Assembly (NCBI GenBank): GCA_022072415.1
Contig: JAJVHW010000151.1
Coordinates: forward strand, 1-38,107
DNA length: 38,107 nt
Direction: 5' to 3'
DNA from: Planctomycetota bacterium
Lineage (GTDB): Bacteria; Planctomycetota; JAJSAM01; JAJVHW01
This document shows, piece by piece, positions 22,329 through 32,205 of this stretch (positions within the stretch are counted from its first letter, which is position 1; each line of letters opens with the position of its first letter). The notes beneath the pieces were generated by a model. The model made no database searches, had not been told where the DNA came from, and saw only the letters and a program-made list of their open reading frames with translations. The translations under genes and the position numbers were made by a program.

Positions 22329-23851
22329 GCGCCTTGCGCCCGCCGCGCGTCCTCGGCGCCGCGTCGCTCGCGGTGCTCGCCGTCGCGGTCACGTGGCACT
22401 GCCTTCCGTTCCCGTGGCCGACGAACCGGTTCGACGCGGGGATCGCGCTCTGCGCGGCGGACCTCATCGCCGACGGGAGGAGCCCGTACACGGACTTCCA
22501 GACGCTCTACACGCCCGGCGGCTACTACCTGAAGCGCTGGGCGTTCGCCGCGTTCGGGCGCACGTTCGACGTCCACTCGTACCTCGACTTCACGGTGATG
22601 GGCGTGCAGGCGTGGATGGCCTGGCACTGCGCCGCGCGGCTCGGCGGCTCGGCGGTTCGCGCCCTCCTCGCGCTCGCGGCGGGACTCGCGTTCAGCTACC
22701 CGTATCCGTCGGTCGCGCTGGCGCTGCTCGCGGTCACGTGCGCGGTGCGTCCTCCGGACTGGCCGCCGATCGTGCGCGCCGTCGCCGCGGGCGGCGTCGC
22801 GGGGCTCGCGGGCTGGTTTCGTCAGGACTTCGGCGCCGTCGCGGCGGTGTCGGCCGCGGTCGCCGTGGCGCTCTCTGCGGACGGCGCGTCGCGGTCATCT
22901 CGCTTCCGCGCGTTCGCGGCGTGCGGGGCGTCGGCCGCGGGCGTGCTCGGCCTGCTCCTCCTGCCCGCCCTGATCGAGTCGCCGCGGCGCGTGTGGGAGG
23001 GGCTCGTCGTGAACCCGATGTCCACGGTCGCCCATCGGGACACGGGGCACGGTTCGATCGGCGTGCTGCTCGACAGCGTGCCGCTGCTCTCCGTGGCGCT
23101 GCTCGGCGTCGCGGCGCTCGTCGTCTGCCTGTCGGCCGGATGGGCGGCGCGGCGACGTGCCGCGCCCGGGATCTTTCCGCCCGGCGGGAGCGCGGCGGGG
23201 CTCGCGGGACTCGCGGTGATGGTCCTCTGGTCGCTCCGGTACCTCGTCCTTCGCACGGAGCCGCACCACGCGGTGCCGATCGCGCTCGTGGCCGCGGTCG
23301 CCGCATCTGCGGCGTTCGCGAGGTCCCGCGCGGCCACCTTCGCGCTGACGGCCGTCGCGACGGCCGCGATCGCGGTCAGCGGGATTCCGTCGGCCGCGGC
23401 GCGCGCGAAGCACATGCTCGGCCGGCGCGAGGTCCCGATCGAGCGCCTCGGTCCCGACTGGCCCGGCACGTCGACGCTCTGGCTGCCGAAGCAGGAGGCC
23501 GACGACTACCGGCGGATGCTCGGCTTCCTTCGCGCGTCGGACGGCGGGCCGATCCTCTCCGCCTGCGCGCGTCATGACCGCATCCACGACCAGGACCTGC
23601 TCCTCTACTTCCTCCTCGGGCGCGTGCCGCCGGCCTACGACTACCACTTCGACCCCGGAGTGACGACCCGCCGCGACGTGCAGGAGGGGATCGTCGCCGA
23701 CGCCGAGCGCGCGGGCGTCGGCACGGTCGTCCTCTTCGACAGCCGGGACGCCGCGCCGCCGGAGGCGACGCCGATGCCCCTCGACCGCTGGCTCTCGCAG
23801 GGCTGGCGCACGGCGGGACGCTATGGACGCTACGAAGTCCGCGTCCGCTGA
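22325..23851 (+). CDS. Integral membrane protein, putative glycosyltransferase-like (GT-C)
   Basis: GTGA overlap with the upstream YfhO-like gene; VSALRPPRVLGAASLAVLAVAVTWHCLPFPWPTNRFDAGIALCAADLIADGRSPYTDFQTLYTPGGYYLKRWAFAAFG; multiple TMs. Confidence 0.65.
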   Translation: MSALRPPRVLGAASLAVLAVAVTWHCLPFPWPTNRFDAGIALCAADLIADGRSPYTDFQTLYTPGGYYLKRWAFAAFGRTFDVHSYLDFTVMGVQAWMAWHCAARLGGSAVRALLALAAGLAFSYPYPSVALALLAVTCAVRPPDWPPIVRAVAAGGVAGLAGWFRQDFGAVAAVSAAVAVALSADGASRSSRFRAFAACGASAAGVLGLLLLPALIESPRRVWEGLVVNPMSTVAHRDTGHGSIGVLLDSVPLLSVALLGVAALVVCLSAGWAARRRAAPGIFPPGGSAAGLAGLAVMVLWSLRYLVLRTEPHHAVPIALVAAVAASAAFARSRAATFALTAVATAAIAVSGIPSAAARAKHMLGRREVPIERLGPDWPGTSTLWLPKQEADDYRRMLGFLRASDGGPILSACARHDRIHDQDLLLYFLLGRVPPAYDYHFDPGVTTRRDVQEGIVADAERAGVGTVVLFDSRDAAPPEATPMPLDRWLSQGWRTAGRYGRYEVRVR

Positions 23852-23856
23852 GAGGA

Positions 23857-24942
23857 TCAGTCCTTGTCGACGATCTGCTTCAGCATCCGCTCAAGGCGCG
23901 CGTCGTCCTTCGGGCCGAGGGTGCGGAGCGTCTTCACGAGCAGGCGGGCGGTCTTCATGTCGCCGAGCTTGTCCTTGGCCGTGAACGCGGCCTGGACGAG
24001 CGCCGGGACGTAGTAGTCCGCGTCCCGCAGAGTCCCGGTCTTCGCGAGCGTCACGGCGGACTCTACGAACGGAGCGTTCCGCGATCCGCTCTCGTCGTCC
24101 TTTGCGGCCTGCATGTCGGTGAGGAGCGCCATCTCGAGGAGGCCGCGCCGGTTGTCCGCGTCGAGCGCCCGCGCGGCGCGGATCTCGGCGTCGCCCGCCG
24201 CGCGCGACGCGAAGAGCGCCCGGAGCGCGCGGGACTGGAGTCCGGCCGCGTCCTGCGGGTCCGCCTGCGACGCCTGCGCCGCGATGGCCGCGATCCTGCG
24301 CCCCGGCCCCGCGTTCCAGCGCTTCCGGCGGACGGGGCTCTCGTCCTTCCGCTCGAGGAAGTCCACCGCGCGCGCGATCACCGTGCTCCGCGCCTCCGGC
24401 GTCCCGGCCGCGGCGAGGTCGCGCTCCATCGCGGCCGCGTCGTCGCGCGTGCGCTTTCCGAAGCGCTCGAGCTTCGCGAGCTGATCGACCCACTTCGCGG
24501 CGCCGCCGGGCTCGTAGCCCGTCATCGCGAGGACGTCGCCCTCGGGGGCGAAGAGGAGGACGGTCGGGTACTCCGTGACGCCCTGGGACTTCGCGATCTC
24601 GGCGTTCCGCGCCGGGTTCGGGACGCGGGCCTTCGCCTCGTCTCCGTTGGGGAAGTCGAGGCGGCAGAGCACGTACGACGTCGCCGCCGCCGCGAACTCG
24701 GGCTTCGAGAGGACCTCGGCGTCGAGTTGCGCGCACCAGTGGCACCAGTCGGTGCCCGTGAACTCCACGAGGAGCGTCTTCCCCGCCTGCCGCGCCGCCG
24801 CGAGCGCCTGGTCGAAGTCAGGGAACCACGCGGGCGCGGCCGGAGCCTCCTGGGCCGAAGCCGCCGGAACGGCGCCGCCCGCGACCGGAGCGAGGCAGAG
24901 GACCGAGGCGAGCAGCAGCGTCGGGATGTGGGGCGGGCGCAC
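23857..24942 (-). CDS. Secreted thioredoxin-fold protein (CHWC motif)
   Basis: Signal peptide MRPPHIPTLLLASVLCLAPVAGGAVPAASAQE; KTLLVEFTGTDWCHWCAQLDAEVLSKPEF; ~110 aa thioredoxin-like domain then a helical C-terminal domain. Confidence 0.8.
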   Translation of the reverse strand: MRPPHIPTLLLASVLCLAPVAGGAVPAASAQEAPAAPAWFPDFDQALAAARQAGKTLLVEFTGTDWCHWCAQLDAEVLSKPEFAAAATSYVLCRLDFPNGDEAKARVPNPARNAEIAKSQGVTEYPTVLLFAPEGDVLAMTGYEPGGAAKWVDQLAKLERFGKRTRDDAAAMERDLAAAGTPEARSTVIARAVDFLERKDESPVRRKRWNAGPGRRIAAIAAQASQADPQDAAGLQSRALRALFASRAAGDAEIRAARALDADNRRGLLEMALLTDMQAAKDDESGSRNAPFVESAVTLAKTGTLRDADYYVPALVQAAFTAKDKLGDMKTARLLVKTLRTLGPKDDARLERMLKQIVDKD

Positions 24943-25035
24943 GGGGACCTCCTGCGGAATCGAAGGGGCGGGTCGAGCGGGGATGGTACCTCCCCGCAGC
25001 GGCCCGCCCCTCGTGAGGAAGCCGGAGACGTCCGG

Positions 25036-26175
25036 CTACTTGGGCGCGTCGGGGGCCTTGGGGGCCTCGGGCGGCTTCGGAGCCTCGGGAGCCTCGGGCG
25101 CCTCCGTGTCGAGGAGCTGCTTCAGGAACGCGTCGAGGCGCGGGTTGTCCTTCGGGCCCTTGTCGCGGAGCGCCTGCGCCAGCGTGCGCGCCGACGCGTC
25201 GTCGCCGAGCACCTGCTTCGCCATGCCCGCCGCGTTGGCGAGGGCGCCGACGTACACCTCGGGGTCCTTGAAGTTCCCGATCTTCGCGAACGCCACCGCG
25301 GACTGGATGAACGGAGCCATCTTCTCGCCGGACTCGTCCATCATCGCGGCCTGCATGTCGTGGGCGAGGACCAGCTCGAGCAGACCCTGGTCGTTCTTCG
25401 GGTCGAGCGCGCGGCCCGCCTCGACGACCTTCTCGTCGGCGAGACCGGCGCCGAGGAGCGCCTTCACCGCGCGGAGCTGGAGACCCTTCTCGTTCTTCGG
25501 GTCCGCGGTCATCGCGTGCGCCGCGACGGCGGCGATGCGCTTCCCGGGGCCCGCCGGCGAACCGAGCTTCTCGAGGATGTCGAGCGCGCGTCCGACGACC
25601 GCGCCCTGCTCCTCCGGCTTCGCCGCGGCGTACTCCGCCTCGAGCTTCGAGGCGGCGGCGATGGCCTCCTTGCCGGCCGTGCGGATCTTCGCGAGGTGCT
25701 CGACGTACGGCTTCGCGCCGCCGGGCTGGTAGCCCGTCTGCGCGATCACGTCGCCGTCGGCGGTGAGCAGGAGGATCGTCGGGAAGCCCTGGATGCCGTG
25801 CTTCTGCGAGAGCTCCTGGTTCCGCGCCGGGTTCGGCACCTTCGCCTTTGCGGCCTCGCCGTTCGGGAAGTCGAGCGCGCAGAGCACGTAGTCCTTCGGC
25901 GCCTCGGCCTTGAACTCGGCCTGCTCGAACACCTCCTTGTGGAGGCGGATGCACCAGCCGCACCAGTCGGAGCCCGTGAAGTCCACGAGCAGGTCCTTCT
26001 TCTGCGCCTTCGCGGCCTCGACCGCCTTGTCGTAGTCTGCGAACCACTCCACTTCGCCCGCGACCTGACCGTCGCCGGCGTACGCTGCGTCGCCGGGTCC
26101 GAACGGGCGGGCGGCGACGAACGCCGCCGCGCCGAGCGCGACCACGCCGATCGCAAGGGTGCCGAGGATGCGCAT
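25036..26175 (-). CDS. Secreted thioredoxin-fold protein (CGWC motif), paralog of 23857..24942
   Basis: KDLLVDFTGSDWCGWCIRLHKEVFEQAEF, LDFPNGEAAKAKVPNPARNQEL shared with the neighbour; C-terminal tail APEAPEAPKPPEAPKAPDAPK. Confidence 0.82.
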   Translation of the reverse strand: MRILGTLAIGVVALGAAAFVAARPFGPGDAAYAGDGQVAGEVEWFADYDKAVEAAKAQKKDLLVDFTGSDWCGWCIRLHKEVFEQAEFKAEAPKDYVLCALDFPNGEAAKAKVPNPARNQELSQKHGIQGFPTILLLTADGDVIAQTGYQPGGAKPYVEHLAKIRTAGKEAIAAASKLEAEYAAAKPEEQGAVVGRALDILEKLGSPAGPGKRIAAVAAHAMTADPKNEKGLQLRAVKALLGAGLADEKVVEAGRALDPKNDQGLLELVLAHDMQAAMMDESGEKMAPFIQSAVAFAKIGNFKDPEVYVGALANAAGMAKQVLGDDASARTLAQALRDKGPKDNPRLDAFLKQLLDTEAPEAPEAPKPPEAPKAPDAPK

Positions 26176-26378
26176 GGAACCTCCTTCGGGGCCGCGCGGC
26201 GCTGCGCCGGTCCGGCCCGGGACAGCCCGTCAGGCCACCACAGGGCGGACCGCCGGGGAAGCTTTCGACGTTCCGACACCCCGGGAACGCCGTGCCATTC
26301 CGGATTTCCGGCCGCACGCGGGCGGGGTGTCCGCACGAGGGGACATCCCGCCGCGGTAGAAGCTCCCCGGGACCCGAA

Positions 26379-27248
26379 ATGAACGACGACGTGACCCGCC
26401 TCCTCGCCGCCGCGCCGCCCCATCCGCGGCGGATCGTCTGCCTCACGGAGGAGACGACGGAGACGCTCCACCGGATCGGCGCGATGGACCTCGTGGTCGG
26501 CGTGTCGGGGTACACGGTCCGGCCCCCGGAGGCGCGGCGGAAGCCGCGGGTGAGCGCCTTCCTCACGGCGAAGTACGACGAGATCCTCGCGCTCCGCCCG
26601 GACCTCGTGGTCGGGTTCTCCGATCTGCAGGCGCCGCTCGCGGCCGAACTCGTGAAGCGGGGCGTGCCCGTGGTCGTCTTCAACCAGCGGAGCGTGGCCG
26701 AGATCCTCCAGACGATCCGCGTGACCGGAGCGATCGTGGGGCGCGGCGCCGACGCGGATGCGCTGGCCGCGCAACTCGCGGAGGGCGTCCGCGCCGCCGC
26801 GGAGCGGGCCGCCTCGCTGCCGCGGCGGCCGCGGGTGTTCCTCGAGGAGTGGCACGACCCGCTGATCTCGGGAATCCGATGGGTGTCGGAGCTCGCCGGC
26901 GTCGCGGGCGCCGACGACGTCTTCCCCGAACTGCGCGCGGAACAGGGCGCGAAGGGACGAATCGTCGATCCTCGGGAGGTCGCGCGGCGGGACCCCGAAC
27001 TCGTGATCGCGTCGTGGTGCGGGCGCAAGGCGAGCCGCGACGTGATCCGCGCGCGCGCGGGCTGGGAGCGCGTCGCCGCGGTGCGCGACGACCAGCTCTA
27101 CGAGATCAAGAGCACGTACATCCTCCAGCCGGGGCCGGCGGCGCTGACCGACGGACTCGCGCAGCTCGGCCGCATCGTGGCCGCGGCCGCGCGCGGCGAG
27201 CGGCTTCCGCCCCGTCGCGCCGGGGACCTTCGCCGCGCCGACGGGTGA
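26379..27248 (+). CDS. ABC-type substrate-binding-fold protein, BtuF/cobalamin-binding-like, no evident signal peptide
   Basis: PRRIVCLTEETTETLHRIGAMDLVVGVSGYTVRPPEARRKPRVSAFLTAKYDEILALRPDLVVGFSDLQ...GVPVVVFNQRSVAEILQTIRVTGAIVGR matches the periplasmic-binding-protein type III pattern. Confidence 0.75.
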   Translation: MNDDVTRLLAAAPPHPRRIVCLTEETTETLHRIGAMDLVVGVSGYTVRPPEARRKPRVSAFLTAKYDEILALRPDLVVGFSDLQAPLAAELVKRGVPVVVFNQRSVAEILQTIRVTGAIVGRGADADALAAQLAEGVRAAAERAASLPRRPRVFLEEWHDPLISGIRWVSELAGVAGADDVFPELRAEQGAKGRIVDPREVARRDPELVIASWCGRKASRDVIRARAGWERVAAVRDDQLYEIKSTYILQPGPAALTDGLAQLGRIVAAAARGERLPPRRAGDLRRADG

Positions 27249-27302
27249 CCCTCGTCACCCCGCGCCGCGCCGCGGGGCTCTAGGCTTCCATCTGCCGGAC
27301 GG

Positions 27303-27319
27303 GGCCCGATCTTCGGGCC
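27303..27319 (+). promoter_or_regulatory. Hairpin in the 5' leader of the CBS gene
   Basis: GGCCCGA-tct-TCGGGCC, upstream of SD ggagg and ATG 27342. Confidence 0.35.
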
Positions 27320-27341
27320 GCCGACGGCGAGGAGGTGCGCC

Positions 27342-27875
27342 GTGTCCAGCCCCGCAAGCCGTCCGACGCTCGAAGGCCCGCCGCTCCCGCGCTGGGTCCA
27401 GCTCTCCGCGGGCGACATCATGCAGACGCGCGTGCTGTCCGTCGCCGACACGTCGCCGCTCTCCGAGGTCGAGCGCGTGCTCTGCGAGAACCGCATCTCC
27501 GGCTGTCCGGTGGTGGACCAGTCCGGGCGGATCGTCGGCGTCGTGTCGCTCCGCGACCTCGTCGAGCGGTACGTCGAGGACCCCGACGCGCGGCCGAAGC
27601 ACGGGCGCTCGTTCTACGAGATGCCGTCGGAGGAGATCACCGACCCCGACGACGACGCGTACGAGCCGACGGAGGAGCCGCCGGAGTCGGAGGAGATCGC
27701 GCGGGACGTGATGACGTCGGAGATCTACCACGTCACCGTGGACGCCACGCTCCCGGACGTCGCGCGGAAGATGGTGTCGCACAAGATCCACCGCGTGCTC
27801 GTGACGAGCCCGAAGGACGGCCGGATCGTCGGCATCGTCACGACGATGGGCGTGCTCGCGGCGCTCGCGTCGTAG
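27342..27875 (+). CDS. CBS domain pair protein with acidic linker
   Basis: DIMQTRVLSVADTSPLSEVERVLCENRISGCPVVDQSGRIVGVVSLRDL ... DVMTSEIYHVTVDATLPDVARKMVSHKIHRVLVTSPKDGRIVGIVTTMGVLAAL. Confidence 0.88.
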   Translation: MSSPASRPTLEGPPLPRWVQLSAGDIMQTRVLSVADTSPLSEVERVLCENRISGCPVVDQSGRIVGVVSLRDLVERYVEDPDARPKHGRSFYEMPSEEITDPDDDAYEPTEEPPESEEIARDVMTSEIYHVTVDATLPDVARKMVSHKIHRVLVTSPKDGRIVGIVTTMGVLAALAS

Positions 27876-28006
27876 GGCAGGGGCACGCCGGAGAGCGCCC
27901 GGAGCACCGGCCTCAGGCAGGTCGTCCACGCCGTCAGGCGGCAGACGATCCGAGGATCGGAACACGTGCGCGTCGCGGCGGCGCGCGACGAGGCCGCCTC
28001 GTCCCG

Positions 28007-29980
28007 CTACCTCCGCGCGATCAGCGTCTGCGCCGACCTCCGGAACACGTCCGCCTCCGCGCGGCGGACGGCCAGGTTCACGTCGGCCGCGGCGAGTCCG
28101 CACGCGCGGCCGATGTCCCGCAGCGCGGCGCGCTCCGACGGCTCGACGGCTCCGTCGCTCGCGGCCATCTCGGCGGCGAGGCGCATCCACTGCGCCTCCT
28201 CGCCCGGGAGCGGACGCGGCGCGGCGCCGCCGGCGGCGGGGACCACCGGATCGAACAGCAGACGGTCCGCGTGGTCCGGCCGCACGCCCGCCTTGGTCGC
28301 CACGGCGTGCAGCGCGATGCGCTCGTTCTCCGTGACGCGCCCGTCGGACCGCGCCACCGACGCGAGCCACTCGAGCACGTCCGTCCGGGTCGGCGGCCGG
28401 TCCGGCTCGGGCGTCGGCGCCGGCGCCGGTCCGGCGTCCGGCGGCGGGAGTTTCGCGCACCACGCCGCGGCCCCGGACACCCAGGAGCCGTTCCAGTCGG
28501 CGAGGACCCACCGGTTCTGCGGACCGAACGCGACGCCGCAGGACCCGCACGCGGACTCGCCGAGCGCCGTCTCCGGCGCGCCGCACCGAGGGCAGTGCGC
28601 GGAGTCGAACCCTCCGCCGGTGCGCGGAGACTTCGGCGTCTCGCGCATCGCCACGAGCAGCGACGTCTGCGTCGGAATCCGTCCCGTGCGTCGCGGCGGG
28701 CCCGAGCCTCGCGCCTCGAACCACATGCCCTGCCACCGCACCTGGAAGAGCGCGAAGTCGAACCCGTCGCGCCGGGCGACGCGCGCCAGCGAGACGCTCC
28801 CGACCGCGCACTCGCCGGGCCAGCGCCGCACGCCCGATTCGCCGGCCTCCCGCGCCGACCACGTCTCCGCCGCGTGCGCGGGCTCCGGTAGGGAGTGCCC
28901 GGCGAGCGAACTCCGTGATCCCAGCCGGAGCGCCGCCGCGTGGCGCCAGAACAGGACGGCCGCGCGGTCCTCGAGACCCTGCGCGGAGATCGACGGATCG
29001 GTCGCCGCGAGCGCGTCCACGGCGCGCGCCACGCCGGTCAGCGCGCGCGTCCGTTCGAACGCCTGCGTGATCTCGACGAGCACCCAGTCGTGCTCGCCGC
29101 TCCGGAGCAGCGCGCCGCACGCGGCGCACTTCGCCCACTGCGACCGACCGATCGGGGCGGCGCAGTTCGGGCAGTTGCCCTCGATGAGCCCCGCGGCCCC
29201 GGTCTTCGTGCGCGCGCCGCGGCGACGCGCGAACGTCCACGACTCGGCGAACGGGACCACGTCGCGGTTCCCGCCCGCGAAGCTGCCGTCGCGGAGCGAC
29301 ACGCGGTAGTCGCGCGCCCGCGCCGCAATCCGCACGGTGAGGCACTCGACCGCGCCGTCGAGGTCGAACCCCTCGAGCACCGCCGACTGCACCGCGACGT
29401 CCTTCATCTCGTCGCGGTAGCCGAGGCTCCGCTGCTCGGCGATCTGGATGGCGAACCGCTCCGCGACGCCGTCGGAGCAGAACGCGTGGAGCTTCGTCAG
29501 GTCGTGGGAGCACCAGCCGTCCTGCACCGCATGGAACGCGGCCCGGGCGCGTGCGAGGAACGACGTCTCGTCGAACGCGGGGTCCGTGCGGAGCATCTCG
29601 CCGAGGGCGATCCTCGAGTGCACGCCGTGCGACCGGGACGCCGCCGCCGACGCCACGAACTTGCGCGTCCCGCGCTCCGTCCGGAACGCGAGCCAGGCGA
29701 GGATGGCGAGCACGGCGAGCGTGAGCGGGATGCCGACGACCGGCGCCTCGACGCAGAGGACGAGGAGGAACCGCACGAGCAGGTAGATCAGGTAGAGGAT
29801 CGCGCCGCCGTCGCCGTCCCCGCCGCTGCCGCCGCCGCCCCCTCCTCCGCCCCAGCCCCCGCCGCCGCCGCCGCGCGCGTACGCGTCGGACGCCGCCGCG
29901 GAGAGCAGGCAGAGGACGAACAGGGCGAGCGTCGCGCCCGCGGCTGCGCGGAGCGCGATCCGAGACGTGCGACCGGTCAC
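28007..29980 (-). CDS. Membrane-anchored TIM44-like / double zinc-ribbon / TerB-like multidomain protein
   Basis: Gly-rich RGGGGGGWGGGGGGGGSGG and TM; FLARARAAFHAVQDGWCSHDLTKLHAFCSDGVAERF (TIM44-like); CPNCAAPIGRSQWAKCAACGALL and CPRCGAPETALGESACGSCG zinc ribbons; LEWLASVARSDGRVTENERIALHAVA and MRLAAEMAASDGAVEPSERAALRDI (TerB-like). GTG start. Confidence 0.7.
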   Translation of the reverse strand: MTGRTSRIALRAAAGATLALFVLCLLSAAASDAYARGGGGGGWGGGGGGGGSGGDGDGGAILYLIYLLVRFLLVLCVEAPVVGIPLTLAVLAILAWLAFRTERGTRKFVASAAASRSHGVHSRIALGEMLRTDPAFDETSFLARARAAFHAVQDGWCSHDLTKLHAFCSDGVAERFAIQIAEQRSLGYRDEMKDVAVQSAVLEGFDLDGAVECLTVRIAARARDYRVSLRDGSFAGGNRDVVPFAESWTFARRRGARTKTGAAGLIEGNCPNCAAPIGRSQWAKCAACGALLRSGEHDWVLVEITQAFERTRALTGVARAVDALAATDPSISAQGLEDRAAVLFWRHAAALRLGSRSSLAGHSLPEPAHAAETWSAREAGESGVRRWPGECAVGSVSLARVARRDGFDFALFQVRWQGMWFEARGSGPPRRTGRIPTQTSLLVAMRETPKSPRTGGGFDSAHCPRCGAPETALGESACGSCGVAFGPQNRWVLADWNGSWVSGAAAWCAKLPPPDAGPAPAPTPEPDRPPTRTDVLEWLASVARSDGRVTENERIALHAVATKAGVRPDHADRLLFDPVVPAAGGAAPRPLPGEEAQWMRLAAEMAASDGAVEPSERAALRDIGRACGLAAADVNLAVRRAEADVFRRSAQTLIARR

Positions 29981-29981
29981 G

Positions 29982-31037
29982 TCAGGCGGACTTCGGCGCC
30001 TGGCCCCCTCGCGGGGTGTCGGGACCGGAGAACGGCGGCTTCGGCGGGGGAGGCAGGTACGAGCCGGCCGCGCCGGAGCCCGAACCGTCGTGTCCGCGCC
30101 CGCCGCCCTCGCGGAAGAGCTCCGCGATCCCGCCGAGGGAGCCCATCACTCCGGCGGAGTCGAGCGGCAGGAAGATCTTCGTCGCCTTGCCGTCGGCCAC
30201 CGACTTCAGCGTCTCCATGTACTGGATCGCGAGGAGCTGGTTGGTCGGGTTCGCGTCGTGGATCGCCTTGAACACAGCGAGCGTCGCCTGCGCCTTGCCC
30301 TCGGCGATCGCGATCTCGCGGTACTTGTTCGCGTCTGCCACGGTGCGGATCGCGTTCGCCTCGCCCTCGGCGCGGAGCGCCTGCGCCTGCCGCTCGCCGG
30401 TGGCCTTCTCGATCTCGGACTGCTTGCGTCCTTCCGCCTCGAGGATCATGGCGCGGCGCTCGCGCTCGGCCTTCATCTGCCGGTGCATCGCCTGCGTGAC
30501 GTCGGCCGGAGGCTCGATGCGCTGGATCTCCACGCGGACGATGCGCGTGCCCCACTTGTCCGTCGCGTCGTCGAGGATCTCGCGGAGCTTCGTGTTGATC
30601 TGGTCGCGCGACGTGAGCGACTCGTCGAGCGCCATGTCGCCGACCAGGTTGCGGAGGTTCGTCTGGGCGAGCTTCGTGGCCGCCGTGTAGAAATCGGCGA
30701 CGTTGTAGATCACCTTCTGCGGGTCGGTCACCTCGTAGTAGACGACCGCGTCCACGGTGACCACCACGTTGTCCTTCGTGATGACCTCCTGTGGCGGCAC
30801 GTCCACCACCTGCTCGCGCATGTCCACCTTGAGCATCTTGTCGAGCCCGGGGACCATGAACGTGATGCCCGGGGCCGCGGTGTCGCGGTACTTGCCCAGG
30901 CGCTCGATGACGCCCTTCTCGAAGGGCCGCACCGTGCGGACGCCCATCGACACGAGCACGATCAGGAAGAGCACGACCACGACGGTGAGGACCACCCCTC
31001 CGTCCACCGCGCCCAGCACCAGCAGGTTTCCGTTCAC
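29982..31037 (-). CDS. SPFH/Band-7 (stomatin/QmcA-like) membrane protein
   Basis: [152 protein letters not shown] start, GTGA overlap with the nfeD-like gene. Confidence 0.95.
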   Translation of the reverse strand: MNGNLLVLGAVDGGVVLTVVVVLFLIVLVSMGVRTVRPFEKGVIERLGKYRDTAAPGITFMVPGLDKMLKVDMREQVVDVPPQEVITKDNVVVTVDAVVYYEVTDPQKVIYNVADFYTAATKLAQTNLRNLVGDMALDESLTSRDQINTKLREILDDATDKWGTRIVRVEIQRIEPPADVTQAMHRQMKAERERRAMILEAEGRKQSEIEKATGERQAQALRAEGEANAIRTVADANKYREIAIAEGKAQATLAVFKAIHDANPTNQLLAIQYMETLKSVADGKATKIFLPLDSAGVMGSLGGIAELFREGGGRGHDGSGSGAAGSYLPPPPKPPFSGPDTPRGGQAPKSA

Positions 31038-31480
31038 GACGTGCCTCCGATCCTGCGCACGATGACCCGCGCGCCTTCCATGCGGACGACCTCGACCTCC
31101 GCGCCCTTGGGGATCTCCGCGCCGTCGTCGGACTGCGCGCGCCACTCCTCGCGTTCGACCTTCACCATCCCGCCCTGCCCGAGGGGGCGCACGGCCGCGG
31201 TGACGAAGCCCCGCTTCCCGTTCAGGCGGTCCCCGGCGAAGCCCTCCGGCCGCGGCGGCGCGACGCGCACGCCGAGCACGCGGAAGCCCGCGAGCGCGAG
31301 CATCCCGAGCCCGCCGAAGACGATCCACTGGAGCGACTCGCCGGCGCCGAGCCAGTTGGCGACGGCCGCGCCCGCGGCTCCGAGCCCGAACGGAAGCAGG
31401 AAGAATCCCGCCGTGAAGACCTCGGCGATGCAGAGCGCGACCGTGAGTCCGATCCAGAGCCAGAACCAGGCGTCGAACAC
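31034..31480 (-). CDS. NfeD-like protein
   Basis: [45 protein letters not shown]...[59 protein letters not shown], typical TM plus NfeD OB-fold. Confidence 0.88.
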   Translation of the reverse strand: MFDAWFWLWIGLTVALCIAEVFTAGFFLLPFGLGAAGAAVANWLGAGESLQWIVFGGLGMLALAGFRVLGVRVAPPRPEGFAGDRLNGKRGFVTAAVRPLGQGGMVKVEREEWRAQSDDGAEIPKGAEVEVVRMEGARVIVRRIGGTS

Positions 31481-31536
31481 CGGGGCCTCCCTTGTGAGCC
31501 GGCGAATCTAGCCGCGGCGGGGCGGCGCGTCCCGGT

Positions 31537-32205
31537 TCAACCGTCGGCGGGGGGCGGGGGTTCGGCGGGGGGACGGGAAGGGACGAGAATCCGCCGCATG
31601 CGCACGTGGCGAACGGCCGGGATGGACAGGGGGATCACGAGCATGGCCGCGGCCGGCGCCGCCCGGATTCCGACTGCGATCACTGCAGCCAGGAAAGCGA
31701 TGACGCCGCCCGCAAGCAACGGCCAGATCGGTCCCGGAACGACGCTCCAGAGAGAAGCGATTCCCAGGGAGAGCAGGAGCAGCGCTCCCGCTGCGGCCGC
31801 GGCTCCTGCTGCAGCCCGCGCGGGCGCGACGCCGGGTTCGAACATTCCGTACGCGGTGAGCAGGAGGAGCGGCAGAGCGAGAAGTAGGCTGGACACCGCA
31901 GTCCACCTGCGCGACGCAAGCCACGTACTCTGCGTCCCCGCGGCGTATCCCCCGTCGAACCACACCATCGGACGCAGGCCGAGCCACGGGAAGGGGACCA
32001 CGTGAACCCCCGCCATCCGACCGTCGGCCGTGCGGAACACCGTGGCCGGACGCCCCGGCCGCGCCGGCTCGGGCTCGAGCACGCGCCCGTCCATCGTCAC
32101 GACCACCTCGCGCACCGCGCCGAGCCAGTCCCTCCGCCAGCCGACGACGACATGCGAGTCGGCACCCTCGCCGCCATCCGACAGCGCGACACGTCGGAGG
32201 CTCAC
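31537..32205 (-). CDS. Hypothetical membrane protein
   Basis: GTG start overlapping the mpg stop (GTGA); [43 protein letters not shown]...; four hydrophobic stretches; Pro-rich C-terminus. Confidence 0.6.
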   Translation of the reverse strand: MSLRRVALSDGGEGADSHVVVGWRRDWLGAVREVVVTMDGRVLEPEPARPGRPATVFRTADGRMAGVHVVPFPWLGLRPMVWFDGGYAAGTQSTWLASRRWTAVSSLLLALPLLLLTAYGMFEPGVAPARAAAGAAAAAGALLLLSLGIASLWSVVPGPIWPLLAGGVIAFLAAVIAVGIRAAPAAAMLVIPLSIPAVRHVRMRRILVPSRPPAEPPPPADG

